From NCBI RefSeq assembly GCF_036785885.1, contig NC_092330.1:19936525-20000524 (forward strand): a stretch of 64,000 bases of DNA, in the 5' to 3' direction. Source of the stretch: Coffea arabica (lineage: Eukaryota; Streptophyta; Magnoliopsida; Gentianales; Rubiaceae). The notes beneath the pieces were generated by a model. The model was not told the DNA's origin. It saw only the letters and a list, made by a program, of their open reading frames with translations, and ran no database searches. Both the position numbers and the translations under genes were made by a program. Shown in pieces: positions 59,668 through 64,000 of the stretch. Every line of letters begins with the position of its first letter. The first letter of the stretch is position 1.

Positions 59668-60300
59668 GGGTGCGATCATACCAGCACTAATGCACCGGAT
59701 CCCATCAGAACTTCGAAGTTAAGCGTGCTTGGGCGACAGTAGTACTAGGATGGGTGACCCTAGGCCGGTCAACGGGTCGGGTCTAGACCCGGATCCGGAT
59801 CGGATCGCTGAAATTTTTTCGGGTATGGGTAGGGATTTAATTCCGTTATCCGGATCCGGATCCGTTTTTTCAAACAAAAAAACGGGTCGGATACGGAATA
59901 TAGTATTCCGACCCGTATTAGACCCGGATCCGGATATAAATGATTTAATAATTTATAAAAAATATATATTATCAATATAATTTGATTAGGATGATGTATT
60001 TGAGTAAAATCAATTTGATTTATTTTCTTATTTGGTTTTTTCTTTGCATTAGTTAGAAATTAGTTTACAAATATATTTTTTTCTCTTTTTTGTTAGAAAT
60101 TATAAATTTTGGCAAATTTGTTCGGGTAGACCCGACCCGGATCCGAGACTCGCCGGGTCCGGATCCGGAACACAGAATAAAAGACCCGTCGGGTAAACGG
60201 GTCGGATCCGGGTCCGGGTCCGGAATAATGAATTCCGGCCCGGACCCGGCCCGTTGACACCCCTAGGTGACCCCCTGGGAAATCCTCGTGTTGCACCCCT
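59668..60300 (+). pseudogene. 5S rRNA gene interrupted by hAT MITE (E1/E2 mosaic)
   Basis: T46 and C70 as in E1 loci, A102. Spacer B with ATAAGTGCAAG and T at the next -1. Confidence 0.92.
59761..60265 (+). mobile_element. hAT-like MITE, E1-to-E2 recombinant
   Basis: 505 bp; GGTGACCC at 59753-59760 and 60266-60273. Starts TAGGCCGG (E1) but is E2 from TCTAGACCCGG onward, so the switch lies within about the first 27 bases. Confidence 0.9.
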
Positions 60301-60712
60301 CCCTTTTTTGTTTCGAAATCCAAATTTCCCCTTCGTTCTTTATGCTGTAGTAATTTAGCTCCGTCGGAACGATTGCTTTATATTTTGCTTCTCATCGAAG
60401 CATGAAGGCGGATCTGAAGGCGCGAGACAAGTCAGGAACGGTACGGCTGGATCGAAGCCCGGATCGTCGGTCAAAGTTGTCGGCGCAAATGTATAAGTGC
60501 AAGCGTGAAGGATCAATTTCAGGATAATTGAGAGTTGCGCGACGAGGGAAAAAAAAATGGTGCAAATCAACAAGAAAAAAATGTAAAAGTAAATAAATAA
60601 AAGGATGAGGGGAAATTCTTGAATTGACGCTTAAAATGAATTCGGGTCCAGAAAAGCCACACTGCTTCACAGGACGGGGCAGTTTAAAAGAATAAAGCGA
60701 AAGGAACATGGT

Positions 60713-60832
60713 GGGTGCGATCATATCAGCACTAATGCACCGGATCCCATCAGAACTCCGAAGTTAAGCATGCTTGGGCGAGAGTAGTACTAGGATGGGT
60801 GACCCCCTGGGAAGTCCTCGTGTTGCACCCCT
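60713..60832 (+). rRNA. 5S ribosomal RNA, uninterrupted, two variants
   Basis: Two changes from consensus: C to T at gene position 14 (ATCATATCAGC) and G to A at 58 (GTTAAGCATGC), the second inside box A. Base -1 is T. The weakest-looking uninterrupted copy. Spacer A has TTCTTATCG and private AAGGATAAGAGG, shared with the next unit. Confidence 0.92.
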
Positions 60833-61242
60833 CCCTTTTTTGTTTCGAAATCCAAATTTCCCCTTCGTTCTTTATGCTGTAGTAATTTAGCTCCGTCGGA
60901 ACGATTGCTTTATATTTTGCTTCTTATCGAAGCATGAAGGCGGATCTGAAGGCGCGAGACAAGTCAGGAACGGTACGGCTGGATCGAAGCCCGGATCGTC
61001 GGTCAAAGTTGTCGGCGCAAATGTATAAGCGCAAGCGTGAAGGATCAATTTCAGGATAATTGAGAGTTGTGCGACGAGGGAAAAAAAAGGTGCAAAGCAA
61101 CAAGAAAAAAATATAAAAGTAAATAAATAAAAGGATAAGAGGAAATTCATGAATTGACGCTTAGAATGAATTCGGGTCCAGAAAAGCCAAACTGCTTCAC
61201 AGGACGTGGCAGTTTAAAAGAATAAAGCGAAAGGAACCTTGC

Positions 61243-61875
61243 GGGTGCGATCATACCAGCACTAATGCACCGGATCCCATCAGAACTTCGAAGTTAAGCG
61301 TGCTTGGGCGACAGTAGTACTAGGATGGGTGACCCTAGGCCGGTCAACGGGTCGGGTCTACACCCGGATCCGGATCGGATCCCTGAAATTTTTGCTGGTA
61401 TGGGTAGGGATTTAATTCCGTTATCCGGATCCGGATCCGTTTTTTCAAACAAAAAAACGGGTCGGATACGGAATATAATATTCCGACCCGTACTAGACCC
61501 GGATCCGGATATAAATGATTTAATAATTTATAAAAAATATATATTATCAATATAATTTGATTAGGATGATGTATTTGAGTAAAATCAATTTGATTTATTT
61601 TCTTATTTGGTTTTTTCTTTGCATTAGCTAGAAATTAGTTTACAAATATATCTTATTCTCTTTTTTGTTAGAAATTATAAATTTTGGCAAATTTGTTCGG
61701 GTAGACCCGACCCGGATCCGAGACTCGCCGGGTCCGGATCCGGAACACCGAATAAAAGACCCGTCGGGTAAACGGGTCGGATCCGGGTCCGGCTCCGGAA
61801 TAATGAATTCCGGCCCGGACCCGGCCCGTTGACACCCCTAGGTGACCCCCTGGGAAATCCTCGTGTTGCACCCCT
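61243..61875 (+). pseudogene. 5S rRNA gene interrupted by hAT MITE (E1v)
   Basis: T46, C70 and A102. The 5' flank reads AACCTTGCGGG instead of AACATGGCGGG. The spacer starts with B-like markers (CCGGTTCG, GAAGAATC) and ends as type A with AAGGATAAGAGG. Confidence 0.92.
61336..61840 (+). mobile_element. hAT-like MITE, subtype E1v
   Basis: 505 bp; GGTGACCC at 61328-61335 and 61841-61848. Private AATATAATATTCC in the small palindrome, GTCCGGCTCCGG, and ATCTTATTCTC. Confidence 0.9.
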
Positions 61876-62285
61876 CCCTTTTTTGTTTCGAAATCCAAAT
61901 TTTCCCTTCGTTCTTTATGCTGTAGTAATTTAGCTCCGTCGGAACGATTGCTTTATATTTTGCTTCTCATCGAAGCATGAAGGCGGATCTGAAGGCGCGA
62001 GACAAGTCAGGAACGGTACGGCTGGATCGAAGCCCGGTTCGTCGGTCAAAGTTGTCGGCGCAAATGTATAAGCGCAAGCGTGAAGAATCAATTTCAGGAT
62101 AATTGAGAGTTGTGCGACGAGGGAAAAAAAAGGTGCAAAGCAACAAGAAAAAAATATAAAAGTAAATAAATAAAAGGATAAGAGGAAATTCATGAATTGA
62201 CGCTTAGAATGAATTCGGGTCCAGAAAAGCCAAACTGCTTCACAGGACGTGGCAGTTTAAAAGAATAAAGCGAAAGGAACATGGC

Positions 62286-62918
62286 GGGTGCGATCATACC
62301 AGCACTAATGCACCGGATCCCATCAGAACTTCGAAGTTAAGCGTGCTTGGGCGACAGTAGTACTAGGATGGGTGACCCTAGGCCGGTCAACGGGTCGGGT
62401 CTACACCCGGATCCGGATCGGATCCCTGAAATTTTTGCTGGTATGGGTAGGGATTTAATTCCGTTATCCGGATCCGGATCCGTTTTTTCAAACAAAAAAA
62501 CGGGTCGGATACGGAATATAGTATTCCGACCCGTACTAGACCCGGATCCGGATATAAATGATTTAACAATTTATAAAAAATATATATTATCAATATAATT
62601 TGATTAGGATGATGTATTTGAGTAAAATCAATTTGATTTATTTTCTTATTTGGTTTTTTCTTTGCATTAGCTAGAAATTAGTTTACAAATATATCTTTTT
62701 CTCTTTTTTGTTAGAAATTATAAATTTTGGCAAATTTGTTCGGGTAGACCCGACCCGGATCCGAGACTCGCCGGGTCCGGATCCGGAACACCGAATAAAA
62801 GACCCGTCGGGTAAACGGGTCGGCTCCGGGTCCGGGTCCGGAATAATGAATTCCGGCCCGGACCCGGCCCGTTGACACCCCTAGGTGACCCCCTGGGAAA
62901 TCCTCGTGTTGCACCCCT
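62286..62918 (+). pseudogene. 5S rRNA gene interrupted by hAT MITE (E1v)
   Basis: T46, C70 and A102. Spacer B shares CGAAACCCGG and TTTCAGAATAATTG with the unit at 58623. Confidence 0.92.
62379..62883 (+). mobile_element. hAT-like MITE, subtype E1v, mixed right arm
   Basis: 505 bp; GGTGACCC at 62371-62378 and 62884-62891. Right arm has GGCTCCGGG. Confidence 0.9.
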
Positions 62919-63330
62919 CCCTTTTTTGTTTCGAAATCCAAATTTCCCCTTCGTTCTTTATGCTGTAGTAATTTAGCTCCGTCGGAACGATTGGTTTATA
63001 TTTTGCTTCTCATCGAAGCATGAAGGCGGATCTGAAGGCGCGAGACAAGTCAGGAACGGTACGGCTGGATCGAAACCCGGATCGTCGGTCAAAGTTGTCG
63101 GCGCAAATGTATAAGTGCAAGCGTGAAGGATCAATTTCAGAATAATTGAGAGTTGCGCGACGAGGGAAAAAAAAATGGTGCAAATCAACAAGAAAAAAAT
63201 GTAAAAGTAAATAAATAAAAGGATGAGGGGAAATTCTTGAATTGACGCTTAAAATGAATTCGGGTCCAGAAAAGCCACACTGCTTCACAGGACGGGGCAG
63301 TTTAAAAGAATAAAGCGAAAGGAACATGGC

Positions 63331-63450
63331 GGGTGCGATCATACCAGCACTAATGCACCGGATCCCATCAGAACTCCGAAGTTAAGCGTGCTTGGGCGAG
63401 AGTAGTACTAGGATGGGTGACCCACTGGGAAATCCTCGTGTTGCACCCCT
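63331..63450 (+). rRNA. 5S ribosomal RNA, uninterrupted, junction variant
   Basis: 5' part is consensus (C46, G70; C at -1). At 63424 (position 94, the first base after the insertion site) C is A, and position 102 is A, the mark of interrupted genes. It is therefore a mosaic of an intact-type 5' side and an interrupted-type 3' side without the element. Gene conversion or past excision could explain it. Spacer A with TTCTTATCG. Confidence 0.92.
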
Positions 63451-63860
63451 CCCTTTTTTGTTTCGAAATCCAAATTTCCCCTTCGTTCTTTATGCTGTAG
63501 TAATTTAGCTCCGTCGGAACGATTGCTTTATATTTTGCTTCTTATCGAAGCATGAAGGCGGATCTGAAGGCGCGAGACAAGTCAGGAACGGTACGGCTGG
63601 ATCGAAGCCCGGATCGTCGGTCAAAGTTGTCGGCGCAAATGTATAAGCGCAAGCGTGAAGGATCAATTTCAGGATAATTGAGAGTTGTGCGACGAGGGAA
63701 AAAAAAGGTGCAAAGCAACAAGAAAAAAATATAAAAGTAAATAAATAAAAGGATGAGAGGAAATTCATGAATTGACGCTTAGAATGAATTCGGGTCCAGA
63801 AAAGCCAAACTGCTTCACAGGACGTGGCAGTTTAAAAGAATAAAGCGAAAGGAACATGGC

Positions 63861-64000
63861 GGGTGCGATCATACCAGCACTAATGCACCGGATCCCATCA
63901 GAACTCCGAAGTTAAGCGTGCTTGGGCGACAGTAGTACTAGGATGGGTGACCCTAGGCCTGTCAACGGGTCGGGTCTAGACACGGATCCGGATCGGATCG
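63861..64000 (+). pseudogene. 5S rRNA gene interrupted by hAT MITE (E2t), cut by window end
   Basis: Gene bases 1-93 (63861-63953) with C46 and C70. The 3' part lies beyond the window. Confidence 0.9.
63954..64000 (+). mobile_element. hAT-like MITE, subtype E2t, partial
   Basis: First 47 bases only, with TAGGCCTG and TCTAGACACGG. Left GGTGACCC at 63946-63953. Confidence 0.88.

Larger units (their letters stand above)
54962..61242 (+). repeat. Higher-order repeat block, copy 5, expanded (6281 bp)
   Basis: It starts and ends like the 3150-bp block, but has three extra E2 units (56537, 57580, 58623) between the first uninterrupted gene (56007) and the last E2 unit (59668). The excess, 3131 bp, equals three interrupted units (1043+1043+1045). 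Confidence 0.75.
1..64000 (+). repeat. 5S rDNA tandem array, interior portion
   Basis: Head-to-tail units fill the window: 20 of about 530 bp with an uninterrupted 5S gene and 52 of about 1043-1045 bp (the last one cut) with a gene split by a 505-bp transposon. The uninterrupted gene body matches the plant 5S rRNA. No array edge is visible: the first seven bases are spacer and the last 47 are transposon. Every unit has the same orientation. Two spacer types and several element subtypes mix in a partly regular order, as expected from unequal crossing over and conversion. No 18S-5.8S-25S sequence is present, so 5S is in its own array here. Confidence 0.97.

Noticed and set aside
1-64000. CRISPR array or minisatellite
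   Set aside because: The period is 530 or about 1043 bp, and the repeat is a recognised rRNA gene with its spacer.
1-64000. Assembly artefact as the source of the repeats
   Set aside because: Many units carry private changes and the order is not a simple loop, so most copies look real. Exact copy number and the near-identical pair at 56537-58622 still depend on the assembly.

Overview
The whole window is the interior of a plant nuclear 5S ribosomal DNA array. No protein-coding gene, tRNA, other rRNA or single-copy DNA was found. The 120-bp gene matches the angiosperm 5S rRNA, with an internal Pol III promoter, a TTTAAAA box near -28 and a T6 terminator. This points to a flowering plant, probably a eudicot. 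The species cannot be named from these bases.

There are 72 gene loci, all head-to-tail on the + strand: 20 uninterrupted genes, 51 complete interrupted genes and one interrupted gene cut by the window end. Uninterrupted units are about 530 bp. Interrupted units are about 1043-1045 bp because a 505-bp DNA transposon sits between gene bases 93 and 94. Its ends are imperfect inverted repeats (TAGG..TGTCAACGGG type), and it is flanked by an exact 8-bp duplication, GGTGACCC. That fits a non-autonomous hAT element (MITE). Site and duplication are the same everywhere, so one insertion was multiplied with the array rather than inserted many times.

Names used below. Element E1 starts TAGGCCGG: E1v has GCTGGTATGGG and GTACTAGACCC, E1i has GCGGGTATGGG and GTATTAGACCC. 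Element E2 starts TAGGCCTG; E2t also has TCTAGACACGG and/or ATGGGTCGG. Spacer A is 410 bp and spacer B is 412 bp (411 with one A fewer). They differ at about nine sites, for example TGTGCGACG against TGCGCGACG and GACGTGG against GACGGGG.

Layout: uninterrupted genes never lie side by side, and each is preceded by an interrupted gene with spacer B. A five-locus block of 3150 bp recurs near 3139, 29326, 42914 and 48154, and in enlarged form at 54962-61242. Four copies of another two-unit haplotype begin at 8, 6289, 16765 and 51304. Hybrid units show continuing unequal exchange and gene conversion.

Functionally, only the 20 uninterrupted copies can give normal 5S rRNA. Seventeen have the same gene body, and 13 of those also keep C at -1. 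The interrupted copies keep all the internal promoter upstream of the break and then meet a T5 or T6 run inside the element, so short 5S-element hybrid RNAs of about 150 nt are possible. That last point is inference.
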